Origin: Paracoccaceae bacterium
GTDB taxonomy: Bacteria; Pseudomonadota; Alphaproteobacteria; Rhodobacterales; Rhodobacteraceae
NCBI GenBank assembly: GCA_033344815.1
Contig: JAWPMR010000001.1
Span: 482,136-546,135 of the forward strand
Direction: 5' to 3'
DNA length: 64,000 bases
Positions 32,747 through 41,731 of the stretch are shown piece by piece. The notes beneath the pieces were generated by a model that searched no databases, was not told the DNA's origin, and saw only the letters and a list, made by a program, of their open reading frames with translations. The translations under genes and the position numbers were made by a program. Positions within the stretch are counted from its first letter, which is position 1. Every line of letters begins with the position of its first letter.

Positions 32747-35422
32747 TCAGGCAATGTCACGGCGCGCAAAGGACATGGAACGGAACTGCGATTTATAGGG
32801 GCTATCGCCCATTTTCCGAACCTTGCCGACACCCATCTTGTAGTTGTAATTCCCGCTGATCCAATCAACGACCCGCCCGGCCAGCGCATTCGCGGGCTGC
32901 GCAGTATGCAGAAAATCCATATACCCAAGGTTTTCTTTCACTGCTGGGGTCACAATCGCCACGGCCGTGATGGAGGCCTTGGTCAGCTCGATATGACCGT
33001 TCTTGAGCAGGGACGCGAAATCGAAATCGCTGCCCTCCACGCCGACGATCGTATCGGTCTGCACCGGAATGCGATCTGAATAAATCTGAACGTAATCACC
33101 ACTCTCAATGCCGCGCGCTTCGGCCACCGAAGGGTGGATTTCGATCCAGTTTTCCGGCCAGCGCTGCACGATATAGGGGCGGCGGCGGTCATCATAGCCC
33201 GATTGCCAACGCTCGTTTATACGACCTGAAGAAATCCAGATCTCATCCTCGCGCGGTTTGAGCCATTCCCAATAGCTGGAAAACAGATCCCAAGGCGCTT
33301 TCTGAATGTTGCACTTGCCGGTCTGCGTGTTGAAATGCGTCAGTTTCTTGTTGAACACATTCGCGCCAATCGGCCCCTCTTCGGGTAACACACGGCCAAC
33401 GTCATGCAGGCGTTTAGTTTCCACCAAAGCACCATCTTTGTCCATCAAAACAGGGCCTTGAATACCGTTGGTTCCGAATTCACCCAACTTCTGGTGCAGC
33501 GTCTTGCCTTCACGGTCAGCCTTGACCTTGACCATGAAGAAATCCTTGCGCGAGCCGCGCGAATGCCGCGCGCCCTCTTCCAGCACCTCGTTTGAATCCT
33601 TCCAGTCAAACCCTTCAAAACCCATCTTCTTTGCAAGCTGCGCAATAATCCACCAATCGGGTTTCGCCTCGCCGGGCGCATCATAGAATTTCGGATAGAG
33701 ACGAATACGGCGCTCACCATTGGCGCGGGTGAATGTTTCCTCGCCCCACCCGGAGGCCGGAAACACGATATCCGCATAGCGCGCGCCAATCGGGTCCACC
33801 ATGTAGATGTCCTGGTTCCAAACCACCATGCCGCCTGAATCTGCACGCCGTTTCAACGTATCGATGATGTCCTTCTTCTCGAAACTCTGGACCTGATGCG
33901 GGTTGCGCGTCGTCAACTCGTCAAACTTGGCCTGCAGGCTTTGGGACCCACACATCGCCTGCACCCAGGTGGTGCCGATCACATGTGCCAGCCGCGTGTG
34001 ACCGCTCATCAGATACCGATCCGTGTCCATCGCGCGGCGCCGGCGCCCGGGCAGTTTTTCGGGCGATTTGTTGCGCGGATACCCGCCCCCGCGCAGACCC
34101 CCGCGCTGGTGACCCCCTGCCCGGCCAATGACCTGACCGGGACGCCCGCCACAGCCGGTAATGATGCCAAGCGCAGAAATCGCCTGCGTGTTGCCGGTGT
34201 TATTGGACCAATAGAAGCCCTTCTCGATCATGATCGAGGTCTTGGGTTTGGTGCCATCCTCGCGCGGTTTGGCCATCCATTCCGCTGCCGTATAGATTTT
34301 CTGTACGTCAATCTGGGCGATCTCAGCCGCTTTTTCCGGCTCGGCGTAATCCTGGCTCAACAGCCATTCTTTCCAATCCTCGAAACCGGCCGTCTGGAAC
34401 TTGCCCCAAGTCGTGCGCCACTGCCAAGGTGTGTTGCGTGTGCCCTGGCCGAAACCAGATGAGCTTTCCCATTTGTTGTTGACCCAGTCTTTGATCCAGT
34501 CGCCATCTTCCCAGCCGTTTTCGACAATTACCCGCGCGATGGCCAAGACCACAGGCAAATCCGTGCCCGGCTGGATGTCGATGACCATACCGCCGTTTTT
34601 CTCCGCAAAAGCGGTGCCGGAGGTGCGGCGCGGCAACAGGAAGATCGCCTTTTGCCCGCCTTGGATCGCGGGCATGATATAATCAGTGTATAGGATCGTC
34701 TTGGACTCGTAGGGGTCCGTGCCACACATCAGCAGCGTGTCGGCCTCTGCCCAATCATCGTAACTGGGACCGAAATTATCAAACCCTGCATCTCGGAAAC
34801 CGGGCGTCGAGGTCACATCAGAGGGCGTATCATGGAAGGTAAAATTCGCCGTGCGCACGTGGCGCAGCGCATATTTGGTAATGGCGTAAGTGTTTTCCAT
34901 ATAGCCATAGGAGAAGGTCTTCACGCCGTAGGCATTGGTCCCGTGCTTTTCGAGCACGTGGTTGCCGACCTCTGCTGCGATTTCCAGCGCGAACTCCCAT
35001 GTGACGGGCATCAATACGCCAAACATCCGCACCATAGGTGATTTCAAACGATCCCGCGTCGGCGTCTGCGGGTTATAGACCTTCTGGGCCAGCGCTCCGC
35101 CCCGGATCGAGGAGTTGCCCGAGTAATTGACAAAATCCGTGTCCTTATCAGGGATGATGACCACATGGTGCGGTTCCCCGTTGTGCAGCACAATGTTGTG
35201 TTGATTGGGCGCCACCCAAGCGCCCAAAGGGGCGACGGGGAAATCCTCGCCAAAGGCATTGTCTTCGGCTTTGGGACCGCCGACCTTACCGCCTGCAACA
35301 GGCCAGCGGTAAACTTTGTACCCGCAGGCAACAATGCAATAATCACAAGCGGTTGAAATCACGTCGGCATCTGGTGGCGGCAGCGGAACCGAGGATTCAG
35401 GGACATAATATGGCGTGGACAT
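32747..35422 (-). CDS. idrA: Iodate reductase-like molybdopterin subunit (AioA/IdrA clade)
   Basis: 891 residues, DMSO-reductase superfamily. C26-x2-C29-x3-C33 (CDYCIVACGY) with Ser at ~101-105 (SGNSS) is the 3Fe-4S site of the arsenite oxidase group. RAGGHQ at 434-439 keeps the Arg/His pair that lines the AioA pocket. No Cys/SeCys ligand is evident at the Mo site, as in AioA. There is no signal peptide; export would be with the Tat-bearing Rieske partner. AioA proteins are about 825 residues; this is longer, and the two neighbouring di-heme peroxidases are the mark of the iodate reductase cluster. I therefore call IdrA over AioA. No ars or aioX genes are present. Confidence 0.75.
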   Translation of the reverse strand: MSTPYYVPESSVPLPPPDADVISTACDYCIVACGYKVYRWPVAGGKVGGPKAEDNAFGEDFPVAPLGAWVAPNQHNIVLHNGEPHHVVIIPDKDTDFVNYSGNSSIRGGALAQKVYNPQTPTRDRLKSPMVRMFGVLMPVTWEFALEIAAEVGNHVLEKHGTNAYGVKTFSYGYMENTYAITKYALRHVRTANFTFHDTPSDVTSTPGFRDAGFDNFGPSYDDWAEADTLLMCGTDPYESKTILYTDYIMPAIQGGQKAIFLLPRRTSGTAFAEKNGGMVIDIQPGTDLPVVLAIARVIVENGWEDGDWIKDWVNNKWESSSGFGQGTRNTPWQWRTTWGKFQTAGFEDWKEWLLSQDYAEPEKAAEIAQIDVQKIYTAAEWMAKPREDGTKPKTSIMIEKGFYWSNNTGNTQAISALGIITGCGGRPGQVIGRAGGHQRGGLRGGGYPRNKSPEKLPGRRRRAMDTDRYLMSGHTRLAHVIGTTWVQAMCGSQSLQAKFDELTTRNPHQVQSFEKKDIIDTLKRRADSGGMVVWNQDIYMVDPIGARYADIVFPASGWGEETFTRANGERRIRLYPKFYDAPGEAKPDWWIIAQLAKKMGFEGFDWKDSNEVLEEGARHSRGSRKDFFMVKVKADREGKTLHQKLGEFGTNGIQGPVLMDKDGALVETKRLHDVGRVLPEEGPIGANVFNKKLTHFNTQTGKCNIQKAPWDLFSSYWEWLKPREDEIWISSGRINERWQSGYDDRRRPYIVQRWPENWIEIHPSVAEARGIESGDYVQIYSDRIPVQTDTIVGVEGSDFDFASLLKNGHIELTKASITAVAIVTPAVKENLGYMDFLHTAQPANALAGRVVDWISGNYNYKMGVGKVRKMGDSPYKSQFRSMSFARRDIA

Positions 35423-35433
35423 GGGTGTGCTCC

Positions 35434-36021
35434 TCAGCCTTGCAGATTGTCGAAACGGCCATAAATCAGGCCAAACATGCCGACGGCGTAGATATCGTCA
35501 CCATCCAGTTCGAGCAAAACCTGCGGCAGCGATTGATAGGCCTGTCCGGCGATGAAAATACCGTGGCGCGTCAGATCAAAGGTTGTCAGGTGCAGCGGAC
35601 ATGGACCCAGCGCCTTGTCAGCCGCCTGATAGGTGCCCTGCAGCGGGCCGCCCTGATGAGTGCAGGTGTAGTTGAAGGCCACCACGTCCTTGTCCGGCCC
35701 GAGGCCCCCACCCGCTTCCCGACCCAGTTTGACCAGAATGGATTCTGCATATTCGCCTTCATCTGGGTATTCGAAATCGAGTGGTTCATCGACGCTGAGA
35801 TCGCTGAGTTTCGCGATCAGTTTACGGGGGTATGTGGAGACCACGGCCGGTGTTTGCGCCTGTGGCATGCCCGGCACGCCGACCATCACGACGCTTGTTG
35901 CGATGCCGCTGGTCAGCAGGAATTCGCGCCGGCTCATCAGGCACTTACGCGTGCCGGCCTTCTTGGCTTCGCCGTTGGTGCCGTTGATCGCGGCACGGAT
36001 CCTGGGATCAACCTGGTTCAT
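35434..36021 (-). CDS. idrB: Tat-exported Rieske [2Fe-2S] subunit (AioB/IdrB-like)
   Basis: 195 residues from ATG 36021. Tat signal: SRREFLL at 30-36 followed by a hydrophobic segment (TSGIATSVVMVGVPG). Rieske ligands: C120-T-H122 and C141-P-L-H144. The two extra Cys that form a disulfide in bc1-type Rieske proteins are missing (CTHQGG, CPLH). It begins 13 bases after the first peroxidase gene stops and ends 11 bases before the catalytic subunit gene. It should pass electrons between a cytochrome c pool and the Mo subunit in the periplasm and carry that subunit across by Tat. Confidence 0.82.
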   Translation of the reverse strand: MNQVDPRIRAAINGTNGEAKKAGTRKCLMSRREFLLTSGIATSVVMVGVPGMPQAQTPAVVSTYPRKLIAKLSDLSVDEPLDFEYPDEGEYAESILVKLGREAGGGLGPDKDVVAFNYTCTHQGGPLQGTYQAADKALGPCPLHLTTFDLTRHGIFIAGQAYQSLPQVLLELDGDDIYAVGMFGLIYGRFDNLQG

Positions 36022-36034
36022 GACTGTTTCCTCA

Positions 36035-37162
36035 TCAATTTTGTGGGGCTGGCAGGGGCTGCATTTCTGGCAAATCCGGCTCCTCGACCAGGATCTCATC
36101 TCCGCTCAGGCTTTCGAGAAAGGCAACCAGGTCGTCGACCTGCGCCTCTTCAAGGCCCAAGGGCTGGATCAACTCGGACTTATTCGCGCTGAACTCATTC
36201 TCGCCGCCGCCCTCATTGTAGAACACGACCACATCGCGCAATGTCTCCAACATGCCGTTATGCATGTAGGGATAGGTGTATTTGGTATACCGCAGGCTCG
36301 GCACGCGAAATTTGCCTTTGTCAGCTTTCTGTTTGGTGCGGAAATAAAGACCGGGGTCATCCTTGGTTTCACGGTACATTTCCTCTGTCGAGCCCTTGGC
36401 ATAAAGCTCGAACCGAAAGGTGATCTGTGCCAGCGCATCGTCTTCCCACCCGTCATAGGGCGGCACACCGATGTTGTAATAGGCCTCATTGGACAACAGC
36501 GCTCCACTGTGGCAGGCGGTACAATTTGCCGCGCCCGTGAATAGATCCAGCCCGCGTTTTTGTGCCTCACTCAGCGCGGCATCATCCCCACGCATGTAAG
36601 TGTCAAATGGCGTATCAGTTTGCACGATCGAGCGTTGATAGGCCGCCAGCGCCATATAGGCGTGGCGCACGAGCGGGTATTTATCGCCGTAGACCTCGCG
36701 GAACGCGGCGCGGTATTCCGGCACAAAGGCCAGACGCGCCTCCATCATATCATCCTCGCCGTTACCCGCCACGCCCCCGCGCGCAGCCGACCTTGCCTGA
36801 TGTTCCAGCGATCCTGACGCCCCGGCCCAGAACAGCTTTTTGTAGTAAGCTGAGTTCACGATTGTCTGGCTGTTGCGCCAATGGGTGGTGCCGGGATAGC
36901 CAAAACTGATCTTGTCCTGCACGGCCCAACCCGCTTCGGGGCGGTGGCAAGAGGCGCAGGACATCTCACCATTGCCTGACAGGATCGGGTCAAAGAACAG
37001 TTTTTCCCCTAACGCGATTTTTGCAGGCGTTTGCGGGTTGTCCGCCGGGGCTGTTGGGGGGTCCAATGCGGCCAGTTCCGAGGGGCGATGCCCATCCGCC
37101 AGAGCCGCGCCGGAAATGCAGGTGGCCAGAAAAAGCGCGGAGATCCGAGTTTTATGTGTCAT
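36035..37162 (-). CDS. idrP1: Di-heme cytochrome c peroxidase / MauG family (IdrP-like, copy 1)
   Basis: 375 residues from ATG 37162 with a Sec signal (ALFLATCISGAALA). Two c-type heme sites: CASCH (69-73) and CTACH (214-218). YPYMHNGMLETL near the C-terminus is the conserved YMHNG/MxTL block of the family. It follows the second peroxidase gene by 11 bases. In the iodate reductase system two such peroxidases are thought to remove hydrogen peroxide made at the Mo enzyme. Assignment of the P1 and P2 labels to the two copies is arbitrary here. Confidence 0.8.
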   Translation of the reverse strand: MTHKTRISALFLATCISGAALADGHRPSELAALDPPTAPADNPQTPAKIALGEKLFFDPILSGNGEMSCASCHRPEAGWAVQDKISFGYPGTTHWRNSQTIVNSAYYKKLFWAGASGSLEHQARSAARGGVAGNGEDDMMEARLAFVPEYRAAFREVYGDKYPLVRHAYMALAAYQRSIVQTDTPFDTYMRGDDAALSEAQKRGLDLFTGAANCTACHSGALLSNEAYYNIGVPPYDGWEDDALAQITFRFELYAKGSTEEMYRETKDDPGLYFRTKQKADKGKFRVPSLRYTKYTYPYMHNGMLETLRDVVVFYNEGGGENEFSANKSELIQPLGLEEAQVDDLVAFLESLSGDEILVEEPDLPEMQPLPAPQN

Positions 37163-37173
37163 GATGACCTCCA

Positions 37174-38250
37174 TCAGTTGGGTTGCTCACGCCAGTTTTC
37201 GATCACTTCGTAGTCAAAATCGTCTTCGCGCCACACGTAGGCATCGGTATCGAAACTCTCGCCAGACAGGCTTTCCAGAAACGCGATCAGATCGGCTTTT
37301 TCGCTGGGCACCAGGCCGATGGGTTTCAGGCGCGGATCTTTCAGAGTGTCATTGCCACCGCCCGCATCATAGAAATCAACCACATCGCCGAGCGTCGCCA
37401 TCGAGCCGTTGTGCATGTAAGGTGCGGTCCATGTCAGTTCGCGCAGCGAGGGGGTGAGGAAAGTCCGCTTGGTGTCGGAACTATGGGTCCGGATATAGGC
37501 CCCCAGATCCTCACGCAGGTTCATATAATTCTCAACGCCCATGAATTTGGCATAGGTGACAAAGGCGGAATGGCGCATGGGATCCGCCCAGATATCTGGG
37601 CTTGTTGCCACACCCGTATTGTGCGGCTGGTCATCAGTGAAACGCGATCCGGAATGGCAGGCGATGCACCCGCCCTTGCCCTCAAAGATCCCCTGCCCGC
37701 GCGTTGCGGCCGCCGACATTTCGCCGGTGTCAAACGGCGCATTGCGCGACTGGATCGTCTTCATGAAATCCATCAACGCATTGCGAGCGCCGCCATTGGA
37801 AGGCTCCGACATGCCAGCGGCAGCGAACATTTCCACATAGATCGGATCCTGTTTCATGCGTTCCTGCATGATCCGCATGTCCATGTTCATCAGATAGGTT
37901 TCGGTGATCATCTCACGTGCGACATCGTTCAGGTTGGTCCCCAAACGACCATCATGCATCCAGGCGTCACGAAATCCGACATTCGCCAGGGTTGGCGCGT
38001 TTCTGAAATGACCCGCTCCGGTGTAGGCCTGTGACAGCGCCTCGCCGTCGGTAAACGCCTTGTCGGGTTGATGGCAGCTAGAGCAGGACAGGGATGTGTC
38101 GCCCGACAGGCGCGTATCATAAAACATGCGCTTGCCCAACTCGGCGCGCGCGGCGTCCACCTCTATGGCGGGGTCTGGTGTGACATCCTGTGCGTTTCCC
38201 GCACCCGCCCCCAAAACCAGCACGCAAACCGCTTGCAGTGTTCGTTTCAT
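37174..38250 (-). CDS. idrP2: Di-heme cytochrome c peroxidase / MauG family (IdrP-like, copy 2)
   Basis: 358 residues from ATG 38250, preceded by AAGGAGAGCT. Sec signal ends at GNAQD. Heme sites CSSCH (56-60) and CIACH (195-199); APYMHNGSMATL near the C-terminus. Related to the neighbouring copy but clearly diverged (different spacing and loops), not a recent duplicate. First gene of the six-gene operon idrP2-idrP1-idrB-idrA-HEAT-DUF2478. Periplasmic; electrons would come from cytochrome c. Confidence 0.8.
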   Translation of the reverse strand: MKRTLQAVCVLVLGAGAGNAQDVTPDPAIEVDAARAELGKRMFYDTRLSGDTSLSCSSCHQPDKAFTDGEALSQAYTGAGHFRNAPTLANVGFRDAWMHDGRLGTNLNDVAREMITETYLMNMDMRIMQERMKQDPIYVEMFAAAGMSEPSNGGARNALMDFMKTIQSRNAPFDTGEMSAAATRGQGIFEGKGGCIACHSGSRFTDDQPHNTGVATSPDIWADPMRHSAFVTYAKFMGVENYMNLREDLGAYIRTHSSDTKRTFLTPSLRELTWTAPYMHNGSMATLGDVVDFYDAGGGNDTLKDPRLKPIGLVPSEKADLIAFLESLSGESFDTDAYVWREDDFDYEVIENWREQPN

Positions 38251-38573
38251 CGAGCTCTCCTTCTTACTGGGCATGTGTGGCCTAGCGACTGTGCAGCGAC
38301 TGGATACGTGCCAGCCGCCATCATGCGGCGCACCAAAGCACCGACTTGAAAAAAGCTTGAAAGTTCAGACAGATATTGCCTTCACTTTTTATTTTTGAAT
38401 TGGGTATTTGCGAAATGAACCCGCCACTGTGGCGAGAGCCAACCGTTCCCCTGAGCAAAGGTTAACAACCAAAACCGGGAAAGATGTTGCGCGCAGGATT
38501 GCGGTTTGTAACAAATTGCGACGATTTGTTGCGATGACCCGCTGCTTTTCGCAAACGATCCGCACTCAGGAAA
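38251..38573. promoter_or_regulatory. Regulatory region upstream of the idr-like operon
   Basis: 323 bases between the operon start and the end of the sensor-kinase gene on the same strand. It contains a perfect palindrome CGCCACTGTGGCG (38422-38434) and, nearer the kinase gene, four copies of TTGCG starting at 38487, 38499, 38516 and 38529. An AT-rich stretch (around 38370-38400) could hold a promoter. The repeats are candidate sites for the OmpR-type regulator encoded next door. No gene is seen here. Confidence 0.45.
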
Positions 38574-40775
38574 TCAATTCAATAAGATACGTATTTGCTG
38601 CGCAAGTGTTGCAGGTTGTACTGGTTTGTCGATCATCACGGGAGCCGGTCCCGGAACTGTAACCTTGCGCGGTTTGTAAGCAGAGCAATAAATCACCGGG
38701 ATGTTTTGGTGTAACGCGCGCACCGCCCGCACCAGTTCTTCCCCGCTCAATCCCGGCATGACCATATCGGATATCACCAAATCAAACCGTTTTGGGTCTG
38801 CTCGAAACCTTTCCAGCGCCGTCAACGGCGAGGAAAATGCCTCGACCCTATAACCAAGCCGCGTCAGAAGACGGCGAAACGTGGCAAGGACCTCGGTTTC
38901 GTCATCCACAAGCAATATACGCTCGCTCCCCCGGGGCGTTGAATCGTCTGCAGAGACCGCGCTTTGATCTTCTGCCACAGCGCCCGGCAGAATGATCGAA
39001 AAACAGCTACCTGCGCCAAGGTCGCTGGTGAAAGAAATTTCGCCGCCCATCTCGTTGACCAGGCCGTAAACGACAGAAAGCCCCAGCCCCGAGCTTTTAC
39101 CCAACGGTTTGGTCGTGAAAAACGGCTCAAACAAATGCCGTTGTGTTTCGGAGGACATGCCGGGCCCATCATCTTTTACCGTCAAACAGATCCATCCGTC
39201 CGCCCGTTCTGCCGCGTCCTTGGGGGCACTGCACGGGGCCACAGACAGATCAATCCGTCCCTCGGCCCCTTCCATGGCTTCGGCTGCATTTCGGCACAGG
39301 TTCATCACAATCTGGTGTAGATGGGTCTGATCCCCGCGCACAAAATGCGGCTCCCCCTTGGGGATGTATTCAATTGTGATCATCGGCGGCGTGGACGCTT
39401 TTAGAAGCCCCGTCACCTCCTCAATGATTGTGCCAAGATTCACCGCACGCATCTCACTGGGCTCGCGGCGCGCAAATGTCAGCAATTCGCGCACGAGACT
39501 CTGGGCGCGGCGCGCGGCGATATCAATCTGGGCAATCTCGCCGGCCAGATCGCTGCCCTCGGAGGCATCCAGCGACGCCAGATGGGCCGACCCGACGATG
39601 GTCGTCAGAATATTGTTGAAATCATGCGCGACCCCGCCAGCCAATTGTCCGACAGCCTCGAGCTTTTGGGCGCGCACCACCTGATCATGGGCTTGCCGCT
39701 TTTCGGTGATGTCTTCGCCGATTGCGATGTAATTCTGAATGCCGCCTTCGGGCGACACCAACGGCAGAATAGTAGTATCCGCCCAATAGTTCGTGCCATC
39801 CTTCTTGCGGTTCCGAAATATGCCGTGCCAGGCTTCGCCCTTGGCCAGCCCAACGCGAATGTCACGATATACATGGTCTTCCGTGTCACCGGATTGCAAG
39901 AACGCCGGAGTTTGCCCTTTCACATCCTCCAGCGCCCAGCCCGTCAATTCAGCAAACTTGCTGTTTACATATTGAATGCGGGCCTCGGTATCCGTGATGA
40001 TAATCGTCGCCGGACTTTGCTCGACAGCTGTGGCCAGACGCCCTTCAGACGCTTCCAACCTTTTGCGTTCAGACAGCTCTTCAGCCAAATCCGCCACCGC
40101 ATGCCGCAAATCACGAAATAATAAGAGCAAAAGCCATCCCACGACCATTGCAGCCATCACAAGCGCGGCAATTGACAGAAATCCGATCCAGATCAGCTGC
40201 TGTCCCTGCCCCACCGCAGCCAGCAGTCGTCGCGTACTGCTGGCCTGCAAACCTGCCCATATCCTTTCCAGATTGGCCAAACCCGCGATGGCCGCCTGAT
40301 CGTCGACACGAACAAGTGCGTCGGTCGTTTCAGCCGACCACGCGGCCTCGGCAGCGCGAATGGCAATCGGCAGCTTTCGGGCATATTCATCGATGGTGCT
40401 TTCAATGGACTGAAGGGCGTCCTTTTCCGCGCTCGATAACTCGAGGTTGCGAAACCGGGATAAAATGGCGTCGAGTTCCGAGAGTTGTCTTTCCGTAATC
40501 TCCAGATACACCGGATCCTGGCGCAGCACGAAATTCTTGTAGTTGTGGATCACACCGCCATAGCCCAAAAGCTCGCGCACTTCGCTGAGCAGGATGCCTT
40601 TGCGCTCCGCCCCTTCCGAATATTCAAGCCAGCTTTGACGTATGTCATTGAACTGTGCCTGCGTCAGAACACCCAGTGCGCCGCCCAGTAAAACAGTCAC
40701 CACAACAAGCGCCATCGCAGACAAGGCCGCCCTGAGCGGGTGTCGCATCGAGACGTTTGCTGCGGATTTGGTCAT
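38574..40775 (-). CDS. Hybrid PAS sensor histidine kinase
   Basis: 733 residues from ATG 40775 (a GTG 11 codons earlier is possible). Two membrane helices (~16-38 and ~195-220) enclose a ~155-residue, mainly helical periplasmic sensor. Then a PAS domain (~250-360: IIITDTEARIQYVNSKFAELTGW), HisKA with His384 in LAGGVAHDFNNIL, HATPase_c (NLCRNAAEAM, VKDDGPGM, SSGLGLSVVYG) and a C-terminal receiver (ILLVDDETEV, acceptor Asp in VISDMVMPG). No Hpt domain follows. It is divergent from the response regulator gene (78-base gap) and upstream of the idr-like operon on the same strand, so it probably controls that operon. Confidence 0.9.
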   Translation of the reverse strand: MTKSAANVSMRHPLRAALSAMALVVVTVLLGGALGVLTQAQFNDIRQSWLEYSEGAERKGILLSEVRELLGYGGVIHNYKNFVLRQDPVYLEITERQLSELDAILSRFRNLELSSAEKDALQSIESTIDEYARKLPIAIRAAEAAWSAETTDALVRVDDQAAIAGLANLERIWAGLQASSTRRLLAAVGQGQQLIWIGFLSIAALVMAAMVVGWLLLLLFRDLRHAVADLAEELSERKRLEASEGRLATAVEQSPATIIITDTEARIQYVNSKFAELTGWALEDVKGQTPAFLQSGDTEDHVYRDIRVGLAKGEAWHGIFRNRKKDGTNYWADTTILPLVSPEGGIQNYIAIGEDITEKRQAHDQVVRAQKLEAVGQLAGGVAHDFNNILTTIVGSAHLASLDASEGSDLAGEIAQIDIAARRAQSLVRELLTFARREPSEMRAVNLGTIIEEVTGLLKASTPPMITIEYIPKGEPHFVRGDQTHLHQIVMNLCRNAAEAMEGAEGRIDLSVAPCSAPKDAAERADGWICLTVKDDGPGMSSETQRHLFEPFFTTKPLGKSSGLGLSVVYGLVNEMGGEISFTSDLGAGSCFSIILPGAVAEDQSAVSADDSTPRGSERILLVDDETEVLATFRRLLTRLGYRVEAFSSPLTALERFRADPKRFDLVISDMVMPGLSGEELVRAVRALHQNIPVIYCSAYKPRKVTVPGPAPVMIDKPVQPATLAQQIRILLN

Positions 40776-40853
40776 GCCGACAGCCTGTCGCGAGTTGCGG
40801 TGCACCACAAGTTAAAATACGGTTAGCGCGCAGGGTGCGGGAGTGCGACAGAC

Positions 40854-41561
40854 ATGGAACAGAAGATTCTGGTTGTTGATGACGACCAGCAGGTGACATC
40901 TTTTTTGGACCGGTTTCTTACCCGCCACGGTTACAGGGCCGCGACCGCGTCAACGGCAGCCGAACTGTTCAAAATCCTCGAGACGGAACAGTTCGATCTG
41001 ATCGTTCTGGATCTGATCCTGCCGGATGAGGACGGATTTGACGTCGCAAAACGCATTCGCGGTGACACGGACACGCCCCTGATCATGCTCACCGCGCGCG
41101 ATGAGGTGTTTGACCGTATCGTTGGGTTGGAACTGGGGGCGGATGACTATGTGACCAAACCCTATGAGCCGCGGGAATTGCTGGCGCGGATCCGCTCTGT
41201 CATGCGGCGTTACAACACTGCACATCCGCGGGGCGGCACCGCGACAAATGTACTGCGCTTTGACAATCTGGAAATTGACCTGATCCGCTCGGTTGTGCGC
41301 AACATCAGCGATCAAAAGGAACTGGGGCTGACAAGCACGGAATTTGCGCTTCTGCGGGCGCTTGCGGATGCTCAGGGAAACGTTCTGAGCCGCGAACAGA
41401 TCCTGGCCAGCGTATATGGTAATTCCGTGCAGATCACGGATCGGGCAATAGATGCCCATATGGTGCGCTTGCGAAAAAAGCTGGGCGGCGCCAGCCAAAG
41501 TGACGATCTGATCCGCACCGTTCATGGGGTTGGCTACAAGCTGGCGGCTCTTGTGGTGTGA
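40854..41561 (+). CDS. OmpR-family response regulator
   Basis: 235 residues. Receiver domain: acidic DDD at 9-11, acceptor Asp53 (FDLIVLDLILPD), Lys102 (YVTKPYEP). C-terminal winged helix (LTSTEFALLRALADAQGNVLSREQIL, VRLRKKLG, IRTVHGVGYKL). It is the presumed partner of the divergent kinase. The kinase has its own receiver but no Hpt, so either direct transfer to this regulator or a separate Hpt is needed. Likely target: the idr-like operon. Confidence 0.92.
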   Translation: MEQKILVVDDDQQVTSFLDRFLTRHGYRAATASTAAELFKILETEQFDLIVLDLILPDEDGFDVAKRIRGDTDTPLIMLTARDEVFDRIVGLELGADDYVTKPYEPRELLARIRSVMRRYNTAHPRGGTATNVLRFDNLEIDLIRSVVRNISDQKELGLTSTEFALLRALADAQGNVLSREQILASVYGNSVQITDRAIDAHMVRLRKKLGGASQSDDLIRTVHGVGYKLAALVV

Positions 41562-41622
41562 ATATTTGCATGGATGCGCCCATCTTGCGCGCCAAGCCTG
41601 ATCCTTGTGAGAAAAACGCCTT

Positions 41623-41650
41623 ATTCTGGGTTTACGTTTCCACCCAGAAT
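41623..41650. promoter_or_regulatory. Inverted repeat between regulator and LLM oxidoreductase genes
   Basis: ATTCTGGGT and ACCCAGAAT form a 9-base stem with a 10-base loop, about 60 bases past the regulator stop. No T-run follows, so it may be a weak terminator or an operator for the next gene. Confidence 0.4.
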
Positions 41651-41731
41651 TGAATTGGCGTAAATGAAACGTTGCGTTAACCTTTCCGGAGCCGAGCGCA
41701 ATCTGCCTTGGCCCAAAGGGAGGAAGACCGA

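Noticed and set aside
32747-36021. Calling the Mo/Rieske pair arsenite oxidase (aioBA)
   Set aside because: The fold and Fe-S motif fit, but two di-heme peroxidases in the operon, greater length of the large subunit and the absence of any arsenic gene fit the iodate reductase locus better. Kept as the main alternative.
38487-38533. CRISPR-like short repeat run
   Set aside because: Units are only five bases at uneven spacing; not a CRISPR array. Kept only as candidate regulator sites.
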